In this document: positions 18,297 to 26,555 of the stretch, piece after piece
How positions within the stretch are numbered: the first letter of the stretch is position 1
Layout: the number at the start of each line of letters is the position of its first letter
Origin: Oscillospiraceae bacterium
GTDB taxonomy: Bacteria > Bacillota > Clostridia > Oscillospirales > Ruminococcaceae
Direction: 5' to 3'
Assembly (NCBI GenBank): GCA_015066115.1
Contig: SVOZ01000006.1
Span: 37,351 to 101,350 of the forward strand
DNA length: 64,000 bases
Notes under the pieces: model-generated
Told to the model about the DNA's origin: nothing
Databases searched by the model: none
Seen by the model: only the letters and a program-made list of their open reading frames with translations
Made by a program: the position numbers and the translations under genes

Positions 18297-18560
18297 ATAA
18301 ACAAATGCAATGACGGGAAGAAAAGTCAAGCGTTCCTCAAAGAGAGCGAAATCGGAGTTTTCCGTGCTGAAAATTTCGCAGGCAAGGCTGATTTTGAGCC
18401 ATCCCCGAGCAAAGTGGCGATGAGCCCTTCGCAGTTCTGCGTTACGGACAAGGCTCTTTTTTAGAGCAAAAGCGGCGCTTTGCGCAATCTGGGTGGTACC
18501 GCGGTAGGATCAATTTCCTGTCGTCCCTGTTTTTAGGGGCGACAGGTTTATTTTTTTATA
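18297..18560 (+). ncRNA. T-box leader (alanine) upstream of alaS
   Basis: The T-box sequence GGGTGGTACCGCG is at 18491-18503, followed by an intrinsic terminator. Stem I elements are present (GGGAAGAAAAG near 18315 and GTGCTGAAAAT near 18384). By alignment with known leaders the specifier is GCT at 18387-18389, an alanine codon, matching the downstream AlaRS gene. Uncharged tRNA-Ala would favour the antiterminator and raise alaS expression. A short frame through this region is a shadow. Confidence 0.92.
18517..18556 (+). terminator. T-box-controlled terminator
   Basis: Hairpin arms CCTGTCGTCCCT and AGGGGCGACAGG are followed by a run of T. Its 5-prime arm lies after the T-box sequence, as expected for the alternative antiterminator fold. 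Confidence 0.9.
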
Positions 18561-18573
18561 AAGGAGTTTTATT

Positions 18574-21216
18574 ATGAAATGGACAGGACTTAATGAGGTC
18601 AGAGAAAAATTTCTCACCTTTTTTGAACAAAAGGCTCACCAGCGCCTTTCAAGCTTCCCCCTTGTTCCAATCGATGACAACAGTTTGCTTTTAATCAATT
18701 CGGGAATGGCTCCCCTCAAAAAATACTTTCTCGGTCAGGCAACGCCGCCTTCAAAAAGGGTTACGACCTGCCAGAAATGCATCCGCACTCCCGATATAGA
18801 GCGTGTTGGAAAAACCTCGCGTCACGGCACATTTTTTGAAATGCTCGGAAACTTCTCTTTCGGAGATTATTTCAAGCACGAAGCGACCAAATGGGCCTGG
18901 GAGTTTATCACAAAAGAACTCGAAATTCCCACAGACAGAATTTGGGTCTCTGTTTTCGAGACCGATGACGAGGCAATTGACATCTGGGTAAACGAGGTCG
19001 GCGTTTCGCGTGACAGGATCGTTAAGCTCGGCAGAGAGGATAATTTCTGGGAGATCGGCTCGGGCCCCTGTGGACCCTGCTCTGAGATCTATTTTGACAG
19101 AGGTGAGGAGCACGGTTGCGGCAAAGAGGGCTGTGCTGTCGGTTGCGATTGCGACAGATATGTTGAGTTCTGGAACCTTGTTTTCTCTCAGTACAATTCC
19201 GATGGCAACGGAAATTACACCCCGATGGTGCATCCCAATATTGACACCGGAATGGGTCTTGAACGCCTCGCCTGCATTATGCAGGGAGTTGACAATCTAT
19301 TTGAGGTTGACACCGTTCAGAACATTATGAACCACATCTGCAAAATAAGCGGTGCAGTTTACAAAAAAGACGAAAAGACTGATGTATCGCTCAGAATAAT
19401 CACCGACCACATCAGAAGCACCACATTTATGATCTCCGACGGCGTTATTCCCTCTAACGAAGGCAGAGGCTATGTTTTAAGAAGGCTTCTTCGCCGCGCC
19501 GCCTGTCACGGAAAGCTCTTAGGAGTTGAGGGGGCGTTTCTTTACAAGGTTTGCGACACCGTTATTAACGAAAACAAAACTGCATATCCCGAGCTCGTCG
19601 AAAAGGCAGAATACATTAAGAAGATAGTTAAGGTTGAGGAAGAGAGTTTTGCAAAAACCATTGACAAAGGAATGGAGCTTGTAGATTCTCTTATCGAAAA
19701 ATGTCTGAATAACGACCAAAAGATCTTCCCCGGAGACGCCGCATTTAAGCTTTACGACACCTATGGTTTCCCCATCGACCTTACCCGCGAGATAGTTTCC
19801 GAAAAGGGCCTTTCCATTGATGAGGACGCTTTCTCCGCTCTTATGCAGGAGCAGAGAGCTAAGGCGCGCGCCGCAAGAGAAAACCTTGATGTTCTTGGCT
19901 GGGCTGAGGGCGAAATTGAGGGTATTTCAGACATTACAACCTGCTTCTGCGGCTATGAAAAAACCCTCTGTGAGTGTACTGTAAAAGCTGTAATTAAAGA
20001 CGGAAAGAGTGTTGAGAGTGCTGCTGCAGGCGATGAGGTCACCCTGCTTCTTGACAACACACCCTTTTACGCTGAAAGCGGCGGCCAGGTTGCTGACACA
20101 GGAAAAGTTTACAACAGTGACTTTACTGCCGAAATTTTAGGCTGTAAAAAGGACAAGAGCGGCAAAATTTTCTGTTCTGCACGCATAGCAAGCGGCAACA
20201 TTTCTAAAAATGCTGATGCAACCGCCGAGGTTGACTCTATGCGCAGAAATGCTATTGCTCGAAATCACACCTGCGCTCACTTACTGCAGAGCGCACTAAG
20301 AAATGTTTTGGGCGATCATGTACATCAGGCAGGTCAGCAGGTTGACGACAAGAGGCTTCGTTTCGACTTTTCTCACTTCTCTGCCGTTTCCCGCGACGAG
20401 ATAGTAAAAATCGAGGCAGAGGTTAACGGCGCGATCCTTTCGGCATTAGAGGTTGAGGTTAAAGAAATGTCGCTTGATGATGCCAAAAAAGAAGGCGCAA
20501 TGGCTCTGTTCTCGGAAAAATATTCCGACATTGTAAGGGTTGTTTCAGCAGGTGATTATTCTGTTGAGCTCTGCGGTGGAACCCACGTTAATAACACATC
20601 TGAAATCGGTCTTTTCAAGATTGTTTCTGAAAGCTCTGTTGCTTCGGGAATTCGCAGAATTGAAGCTGTTACAGGAGCAAACACACTCGAATATTTAAAC
20701 AGCACCCTTTCCCTTTTAGAAAATGCCGCACAAGCCTTAAAAATTGCAAACACAGGGGAGCTTGTTTCAAAGATTACCGCATTATCCGAGGAGCTTAAGC
20801 AAAAGGACCGCGAGCTTGACAGCTTAAACCGCAAGATTGCCGCCTCTCAAAGCTCAAATCTCGCCGACAACACAGTTATAATTAACGGATTTAATGTTGT
20901 CTGTGCAAAGCTTGACAATGTAAAGAGCGATGCAATGCGCGAGCTGTCGGATAAGCTTCGCGATGCTGATCCTATTAACATCACAGTTCTTGCAACTGAC
21001 GACGGCACGAAAGGAACAATCTGTGTTGCCTGCGGAAAAGAGGCAGTTAAGTTAGGCGCACACGCAGGAAATCTTGCAAGAGCCGCAGCAACTGCGGCAG
21101 GCGGCTCAGGCGGCGGACGCCCTGACAGCGCAATGGCAGGATTTAAAGAAATCGCTAATGTAAATGCTTGCTTTGAGGCCGCAAAAGCCGCTATTGAAGC
21201 AATAGCAAAAAAATAA
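18574..21216 (+). CDS. alaS: Alanyl-tRNA synthetase
   Basis: The full-length 880-residue enzyme has a class II catalytic core at the N-terminus (TSRHGTFFEMLGNFSFGDYF), an editing domain with zinc ligands in NHTCAHLL and CGGTHVNNTSEIG, and a C-Ala domain ending with the GGSGGGRPDSAMAG motif. All key histidines and the cysteine are present, so it should charge tRNA-Ala and clear Ser and Gly mischarging. It is controlled by the alanine T-box upstream and followed closely by the HIT gene. Confidence 0.98.
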   Translation: MKWTGLNEVREKFLTFFEQKAHQRLSSFPLVPIDDNSLLLINSGMAPLKKYFLGQATPPSKRVTTCQKCIRTPDIERVGKTSRHGTFFEMLGNFSFGDYFKHEATKWAWEFITKELEIPTDRIWVSVFETDDEAIDIWVNEVGVSRDRIVKLGREDNFWEIGSGPCGPCSEIYFDRGEEHGCGKEGCAVGCDCDRYVEFWNLVFSQYNSDGNGNYTPMVHPNIDTGMGLERLACIMQGVDNLFEVDTVQNIMNHICKISGAVYKKDEKTDVSLRIITDHIRSTTFMISDGVIPSNEGRGYVLRRLLRRAACHGKLLGVEGAFLYKVCDTVINENKTAYPELVEKAEYIKKIVKVEEESFAKTIDKGMELVDSLIEKCLNNDQKIFPGDAAFKLYDTYGFPIDLTREIVSEKGLSIDEDAFSALMQEQRAKARAARENLDVLGWAEGEIEGISDITTCFCGYEKTLCECTVKAVIKDGKSVESAAAGDEVTLLLDNTPFYAESGGQVADTGKVYNSDFTAEILGCKKDKSGKIFCSARIASGNISKNADATAEVDSMRRNAIARNHTCAHLLQSALRNVLGDHVHQAGQQVDDKRLRFDFSHFSAVSRDEIVKIEAEVNGAILSALEVEVKEMSLDDAKKEGAMALFSEKYSDIVRVVSAGDYSVELCGGTHVNNTSEIGLFKIVSESSVASGIRRIEAVTGANTLEYLNSTLSLLENAAQALKIANTGELVSKITALSEELKQKDRELDSLNRKIAASQSSNLADNTVIINGFNVVCAKLDNVKSDAMRELSDKLRDADPINITVLATDDGTKGTICVACGKEAVKLGAHAGNLARAAATAAGGSGGGRPDSAMAGFKEIANVNACFEAAKAAIEAIAKK

Positions 21217-21228
21217 GGAGGCACAAAA

Positions 21229-21567
21229 ATGGATTGCATTTTCTGCAAAATAGCAAACAAAGAAATTCCTTCTCAGATAGTTTACGAGGATGAAAAGGTT
21301 ATCGCATTTAAGGACTTAGAGCCTCAGGCACCTGTTCATTTCCTTGTAATTCCCAAGGAGCACATCAAATCTGCTGACGAGGTAACTTTAGAAAACTGTG
21401 ACATTATCGGGCACATTTTCTCTGTTATCCCCAAAATTGCAAAAGAATTGGGCGTCACAAACGGCTACCGCATTGTTAACAACTGCGGCGAGGATGGCGG
21501 ACAGACTGTTTCTCACATTCATTTTCACGTTTTAGGCGGCAGAAGCTTTGCCTGGCCTGCCGGCTAA
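21229..21567 (+). CDS. HIT family nucleotide-binding hydrolase (HINT type)
   Basis: The 112-residue protein starts MDCIFCKIANKEIPS and ends with the histidine triad HIHFHVLGGR (HxHxHxx). HINT proteins hydrolyse nucleoside phosphoramidates, including aminoacyl-adenylates. That makes its place 12 bases after alaS suggestive, since AlaRS can release aminoacyl-AMP. GGAGG precedes the ATG. Confidence 0.93.
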   Translation: MDCIFCKIANKEIPSQIVYEDEKVIAFKDLEPQAPVHFLVIPKEHIKSADEVTLENCDIIGHIFSVIPKIAKELGVTNGYRIVNNCGEDGGQTVSHIHFHVLGGRSFAWPAG

Positions 21568-21598
21568 TAAATAGACAACAACAAAAGGAGATATTAAA

Positions 21599-22138
21599 AT
21601 GGACAAGTTTTACACAATGAAAATCGCGGGTCTTGAGCGTTCCCTTCCGATCTGTCCCTTAAATGAAAAGGTTTCTATCGCAGGCTTTGTTATGTTTTCG
21701 GATGTTGAGCTGACCGTTGCTTGTGCAGAAGAGCTCATAAAAAAATGTCCTGAGCACGACATTATTATAACTGCAGAGTCCAAGGGCATTCCCCTTGCCT
21801 ACGAAATGGCAAGACAGCTTGGCAACAGATACATAGTTGCAAGAAAAATGACCAAGCTTTATATGCAGTCTCCCATTCATGTTGATGTTAAATCTATAAC
21901 AACCGAAAAAATGCAAACCCTTTATCTTGACAGCGGTGAGGCAGAGTTTTTGCGTGGAAAAAGAGTTCTTATCATTGACGATGTTATTAGTACAGGCGAG
22001 TCTCTTAACGCACTTGAAACTCTTGTTAATGCCGCAGGAGGAAACATTGTTGGAAAAGCTGCCGTTCTTGCAGAGGGCGATGCTGCCGACCGCAAGGATA
22101 TTATTTTCCTTGAAAAGCTTCCTTTATTTTTCGCATAA
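21599..22138 (+). CDS. Phosphoribosyltransferase family protein (adenine phosphoribosyltransferase-like)
   Basis: The 179-residue protein has the PRPP-binding motif VLIIDDVISTGESLNAL (about residues 121-137) and an earlier ITAESKGIPLAYEMARQLG loop, like APRT/XPRT enzymes. The purine substrate cannot be assigned. It lies in the alaS operon, 31 bases after the HIT gene, with AAGGAG before the ATG. Confidence 0.85.
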   Translation: MDKFYTMKIAGLERSLPICPLNEKVSIAGFVMFSDVELTVACAEELIKKCPEHDIIITAESKGIPLAYEMARQLGNRYIVARKMTKLYMQSPIHVDVKSITTEKMQTLYLDSGEAEFLRGKRVLIIDDVISTGESLNALETLVNAAGGNIVGKAAVLAEGDAADRKDIIFLEKLPLFFA

Positions 22139-22164
22139 TTCTTAGTTAAAAGTTGGTGACACAA

Positions 22165-24372
22165 ATGACAAGACCCCTGATGAAAGCTTGTATTGTTTTT
22201 ATTGCAACGCTTGCCATCAGTGTCTTTCTGCCAACTGATATTCTCAGGGCTGCTGCCGTTATTATTTCGGTGGTAGCCTTTTTGTTGTACATTTTTCTTA
22301 GAAAATACAGCAAAGCAAGAAACATCCTTAGGCTTTCGGTTTTTTCTGTTTTTGCAATTCTCTGCATACTGTTTTATAACATTCTTTGCATTTTACCTGC
22401 AAACAGCATAAAAGGAGCAACTGCTGATATAAACGCCGCAATTTTAAGCTCCGAGCTTTCTTCAAGCGGAAATAAATATTACACTGCAAAGCTAAACACA
22501 ATAAACAACTCTCCCGCTCCGAGAGATTTTAATATCCGCTTATTCTGTTCTGAATCCGAAGATTTAAACGATTACGACGAGATTTCTGCTAATGTCACAT
22601 TTTTTGAAGATGATGCATTATCTTCTGACACCTTCTATTTATCAAACAACATTCTTGCATCGGCAAGAAGTAATTCAGATATAATCGTTACAAACAAGGA
22701 TGAGTTTTCCCTTTTGCGCGAAATTTGTCTGATAAGAGATAAAATAATTTTTAACATTCGCGCAAGCTTGCCTACCGATGAGGGAGATATAATCTGCGGA
22801 GTTCTTTTTGGAAAACGCGACTACATAGACACTGAAACAACAGATCTTTTTGCAAGTGCAGGAATAAGTCACCTGCTTGCGATTTCGGGTCTGCATCTTT
22901 CTATTATAGTTCTCATTATAAATCTCGCCTTAGGTTTATTTGGAATCTCTAAAATTACAAGAAGCATTCTGACGCTTTTGCTGACTTTTGTGCTTATGGT
23001 TATGACGGGCTTTACGCCATCGATTATGCGGGCATCAATTATGATTTTATTTAATCTTGTTGCTCAGAATTTACGCTATGATTACGATGCTCCAACAGCT
23101 CTCTCGGTTTCTGCAGTTATAATCTGCCTTACAAACCCATACAGCATAACAAATGTTGGTTTTCTTCTGTCCTTTTCTGCAACAATTGGTTTGATTGTTT
23201 CTAATCAGATTCTCGACAAGCAAAGAATGAAATTCAGCCTTAAAACCGTTGGCTTTTTCAGGCTACTTTGCCACGAAATACTAAAGCTTATTCTTCCCTG
23301 TACCCTTGCATTTCTGTTCACTATCCCTGTAACTGCCTGCGTGTTTGGCTATCTTGCAACATATTCTCCATTAACAAACCTTTTAATTTCACCTCTGCTT
23401 CCTTTTCTGCTTGCCTTTTCTCTTTTAGCCGCTATATTTTCTCTTACTCCCTTTGCATTCATTTTTAAGTTTCTCTTGTTCGTTGCAAAACAGTTTGTTT
23501 CGGCGGTTGTGCTAATAGCAGAAAGCTTTAGCTCGTTTAAATTTTCAAGGATTTATTTTGAAAACGAATTAATGCCGCTTATAGTAACATCGGCTGTTGC
23601 AATGCTTCTTATAGCCTCATTTACTAAACGGCCTTATTTAAATTCCTTTAAAGCCGCATTATTGTGCATTCCTATTATCTGCACCGCTTTAATTTCTCAG
23701 TCCTTAACCTACTCAAATTCAACAATAATTAAAGTTCTTGGCGATTCATCACTGCTTATTGAGCACCAAAACAGCAGGTTTGTAAGCGGCTTTACAGGCG
23801 ACTCAATTTTCCCGCTTAACAAGACGATAGACAAAAGTGCGAACAAGCAGATAGACTTTTTATCTGCCGCCTGTGTTTCACACAACGACATATCTGACCT
23901 TACACATTTTGTGTTAAATAACGACGTTAAAAACCTCACCATTTCTCAAAAATATGCCGACACCTTTAGCACAATAAACTCCTCAAATTTTTCAACCAAC
24001 TGTTATCTTTCGGATAATTTTTCTCTTTCTTCCAAAACTATAAATATAAGTTCACAATTAACAGGCGGCTCAAACAAAACTGTTTTTGAAATAAACAGCT
24101 TTAAGATAATTCATCTGGAAATCACATCACCTAAAAACCTGCCAGACAAAGAGGCTTGTGACTTACTTATTGCAAACTCTTTATCTCTGCCCTTTATTGA
24201 AAATTATCCTTCAAAATATTTTATTCTTACCGACAAGCTTGAAAATAACGAGCACATAATTGACCTTTTAAGTGAGCGCAACACCGTTTTTCTCGGAGAC
24301 AGCGGCGTTGCACCAATTATGATAAAAGGTGAAAAGGTAATGATAAAAAACCAAAAATTAGCAGAATATTGA
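22165..24372 (+). CDS. comEC: ComEC/Rec2-type membrane protein with degenerate C-terminal hydrolase domain
   Basis: The roughly 735-residue protein has N-terminal TM helices and an OB-like region, then a polytopic competence domain (GVLFGKRDYID, FASAGISHLLAISGLHLS and MTGFTPSIMRAS are family signatures). This domain forms the DNA-uptake channel. The C-terminal 240 residues sit where the metallo-beta-lactamase nuclease belongs, but the HxHxDH motif is missing: the aligned place reads AACVSHNDISDLTHF. Nuclease activity is therefore unlikely. ATG 22165 follows GGTGA; TTG 22153 and GTG 22156 are in frame. Confidence 0.88.
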   Translation: MTRPLMKACIVFIATLAISVFLPTDILRAAAVIISVVAFLLYIFLRKYSKARNILRLSVFSVFAILCILFYNILCILPANSIKGATADINAAILSSELSSSGNKYYTAKLNTINNSPAPRDFNIRLFCSESEDLNDYDEISANVTFFEDDALSSDTFYLSNNILASARSNSDIIVTNKDEFSLLREICLIRDKIIFNIRASLPTDEGDIICGVLFGKRDYIDTETTDLFASAGISHLLAISGLHLSIIVLIINLALGLFGISKITRSILTLLLTFVLMVMTGFTPSIMRASIMILFNLVAQNLRYDYDAPTALSVSAVIICLTNPYSITNVGFLLSFSATIGLIVSNQILDKQRMKFSLKTVGFFRLLCHEILKLILPCTLAFLFTIPVTACVFGYLATYSPLTNLLISPLLPFLLAFSLLAAIFSLTPFAFIFKFLLFVAKQFVSAVVLIAESFSSFKFSRIYFENELMPLIVTSAVAMLLIASFTKRPYLNSFKAALLCIPIICTALISQSLTYSNSTIIKVLGDSSLLIEHQNSRFVSGFTGDSIFPLNKTIDKSANKQIDFLSAACVSHNDISDLTHFVLNNDVKNLTISQKYADTFSTINSSNFSTNCYLSDNFSLSSKTINISSQLTGGSNKTVFEINSFKIIHLEITSPKNLPDKEACDLLIANSLSLPFIENYPSKYFILTDKLENNEHIIDLLSERNTVFLGDSGVAPIMIKGEKVMIKNQKLAEY

Positions 24373-24380
24373 AATAATGA

Positions 24381-24409
24381 TTGATTTTGTGAACCATTTG
24401 TGCTATAAT
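24381..24409 (+). promoter_or_regulatory. Promoter for the asp23-fakA-recG operon
   Basis: TTGATT, 17-base spacer, TATAAT, with TG upstream of the -10 (extended -10). It lies 53 bases before the asp23 start. Confidence 0.7.
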
Positions 24410-24462
24410 AAACTGGAATGTGTATCTTAATTGATATTTAATATTACAAGGAGGTTGCTTTT

Positions 24463-24816
24463 ATGGTAAAAATCGAAACACATCTCGGAGTTATTGAAAT
24501 TTCTCAGGAATTCTTTGCCAATCTTGTTGGCTTTGTTGCGTCCGGATGTTTCGGAGTTTCCGGTATGGCGACCAGCGGAGCTGTTGACGGATTAAAGCAG
24601 CTTGTTTCGGCAAAAAGAACTTTGGATAAGGGTGTTCGAGTTCACGCTGTAGATAACAAGCTGGTTATCGATCTGCACATAATCGTTTCTTTCGGCGTCA
24701 ATATTTCTGCAATCGTTAAAAGTATTGTAAACAAGGTAAAATACACTGTTGAAGACGCTACCGGACTTGAAGTAAGCACGGTTAATGTTTTTGTTGACGG
24801 CATGACCGCACAATAA
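24463..24816 (+). CDS. Asp23/Gls24 family envelope stress response protein
   Basis: The 117-residue protein has the Asp23 layout: ETHLGVIEISQEFFANLVG at the start, GVRVHAVDNKLVIDLHIIV in the middle and VSTVNVFVDGM at the end. Bacillus YloU is the counterpart, also located directly upstream of yloV. Members associate with the membrane or envelope stress; the biochemical role is unclear. AAGGAGG precedes the ATG. Confidence 0.9.
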   Translation: MVKIETHLGVIEISQEFFANLVGFVASGCFGVSGMATSGAVDGLKQLVSAKRTLDKGVRVHAVDNKLVIDLHIIVSFGVNISAIVKSIVNKVKYTVEDATGLEVSTVNVFVDGMTAQ

Positions 24817-24855
24817 TTTTCGTCAAAACAGGCAACTTTAAGGAGAGTGCTTTTT

Positions 24856-26505
24856 GTGATAACTGGCTCTATGTTTCGCGATGCGCTTATAAGCGGTGCT
24901 AACAATATTACAGCGCAGAAGCAACAAATAGACGAACTCAATGTTTTCCCCGTTCCTGATGGCGACACAGGAACAAATATGTCAATGACTATTAATGCCG
25001 CCGCTCGCGAGCTTGCAAGGCTCAGCGACGACTGTACTGTTTCCGAAGCCGCATCCTGCGCCGCTTCTGCTCTTTTAAGAGGCGCTCGTGGCAACTCAGG
25101 CGTTATTCTTTCACTTATATTCCGCGGAATTGCAAAGGGACTTGCCGACTGCAAAACTGCAACCTCAGAAGATCTTGCAAGAGGCCTTTTAATGGGAACA
25201 GAATCTGCTTACAAGGCAGTTATGAAGCCTACCGAAGGCACAATTTTAACTGTAATTAGGCTTACATCTAAAAAAGCAAACGCATTTTTAGAAACAAACA
25301 GTGAGTTTATTCCTTTCTGGGAATTTGTCTGCAAGGCTTCCAAGGATGCTCTTGCCAAGACCCCCGAAATTCTCCCTGTTCTTAAGAAGGCCGGCGTTGT
25401 TGATGCAGGCGGAAAAGGTCTTACCGTTATTTTTGACGGAATGATGTCTGTTTTCCGCGACGGCGTTATAATTGCCGCAGAGGGTGCAGAAGCCGCTCCT
25501 GTCGCCGCCAAAAAGGAAAGCAATATTGCTGATTTTGAAGAAGAGATCAATTTTACCTATTGCACCGAATTCATTGTTCAGCGCGAAAAAGGTAATGAGC
25601 GCGATCCTCTTGCCCTTAGAGCGTATCTTGAATCTATCGGTGATTGTGTTGTGGTAGTTGATGACGAATCCATCATCAAGGTCCATGTTCATACAGACAA
25701 CCCCGGAAAAGCGCTTCAGCAGGGCTTAAAGTACGGTATGCTTACCAACATGAAGATCGAAAATATGCGTGAGCAGTTCGAAAACAGGGTTTCTGCAGAA
25801 AGCTCTGCGCCCACTGCCCCTGAATATGTAAAGGTCGATCCCGAAATTCCTTACGGTTTTGTTTCTGTTTGTGCAGGCGAAGGCGTTGCACAGTTGTTTA
25901 GCGATTTGGGTGTTGACAAAATTGTCAGCGGCGGACAAACCATGAATCCCAGCACAGATGATATTCTTGCGGCGGTTCAGTCTGTTCCTGCAAAAACTGT
26001 TTTTGTGCTCCCCAACAATAAAAATATCATTATGGCGGCAGAACAAGCCGTTCCTCTTGCTGACCGAGAAGTCAGGGTGCTCCATACACGCACCATTCCT
26101 CAGGGTCTTTCTGCTATGCTTTGTTTCGACTGCGACTTAAGCGCAGACGACAATCAGAAAGAAATGATGAAAGCTGCTGAAAATGTTGGTAGCGGTCAGA
26201 TAACCTTTGCTGCACGTGATTCAGATTACGAGGGCCACAAAATTAAAGAGGGCGAGCTTTTAGCTCTTGAAAACGGAAAGCTTTCCTTTGTCGAAACCGA
26301 TCTTCAGAAAGCCGCCGTTAAGCTCACCCGTTCTCTTATTAAAAAGACCTCTTCCTTTGTAACCATTCTTTATGGCGAAGGCATTTCACAAGAAGAGGCA
26401 GAGTCAATGGTTTCTGCGCTTAAAGAGAAAATTTCCGACGAAATTGATGTTTCTCTTGTTAAGGGCGACCAGCCTGTATATTACTACATTATTTCTGTTG
26501 AATAA
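24856..26505 (+). CDS. DAK2-domain protein, fatty acid kinase catalytic subunit FakA-like (YloV)
   Basis: The N-terminal DhaL domain contains NVFPVPDGDTGTNMSMTI, whose aspartates bind Mg-ATP. RGARGNSGVILS and KPTEGTILTVIR complete the kinase site. The C-terminal half is the usual YloV extension (KVHVHTDNPGKAL). FakA phosphorylates fatty acids held by FakB, feeding phospholipid synthesis; no FakB gene is in the window. GTG 24856 lies 8 bases after AGGAGAG; GTG 24847 overlaps that site. The order asp23, yloV, recG matches Bacillus except for missing sdaA genes. Confidence 0.92.
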   Translation: MITGSMFRDALISGANNITAQKQQIDELNVFPVPDGDTGTNMSMTINAAARELARLSDDCTVSEAASCAASALLRGARGNSGVILSLIFRGIAKGLADCKTATSEDLARGLLMGTESAYKAVMKPTEGTILTVIRLTSKKANAFLETNSEFIPFWEFVCKASKDALAKTPEILPVLKKAGVVDAGGKGLTVIFDGMMSVFRDGVIIAAEGAEAAPVAAKKESNIADFEEEINFTYCTEFIVQREKGNERDPLALRAYLESIGDCVVVVDDESIIKVHVHTDNPGKALQQGLKYGMLTNMKIENMREQFENRVSAESSAPTAPEYVKVDPEIPYGFVSVCAGEGVAQLFSDLGVDKIVSGGQTMNPSTDDILAAVQSVPAKTVFVLPNNKNIIMAAEQAVPLADREVRVLHTRTIPQGLSAMLCFDCDLSADDNQKEMMKAAENVGSGQITFAARDSDYEGHKIKEGELLALENGKLSFVETDLQKAAVKLTRSLIKKTSSFVTILYGEGISQEEAESMVSALKEKISDEIDVSLVKGDQPVYYYIISVE

Positions 26506-26510
26506 AGTGG

Positions 26511-26537
26511 GGCGGTGCCAATTTGCACCGCCTTTTT
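26511..26537 (+). terminator. Intrinsic terminator or attenuator between fakA-like and recG
   Basis: GGCGGTGC and GCACCGCC arms with a 6-base loop are followed by TTTTT. It lies inside a conserved operon, so recG depends on readthrough or a promoter not obvious here. Confidence 0.75.
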
Positions 26538-26555
26538 GCTTAAAGGAGGGATTTT

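Noticed and set aside
18216..18464. 82-codon frame through the T-box leader
   Set aside because: It overlaps the PBP end and the structured leader, with no ribosome site; the T-box explains the region.
18751..21260. Several minus-strand frames opposite alaS, the longest 160 and 137 codons
   Set aside because: They are complementary shadows of biased alaS codons; AlaRS motifs are intact on plus.
24381..24409. Rex operator at the asp23 promoter (TTGTGA half-site)
   Set aside because: Only one half-site is present; the opposite arm does not give TCACAA.
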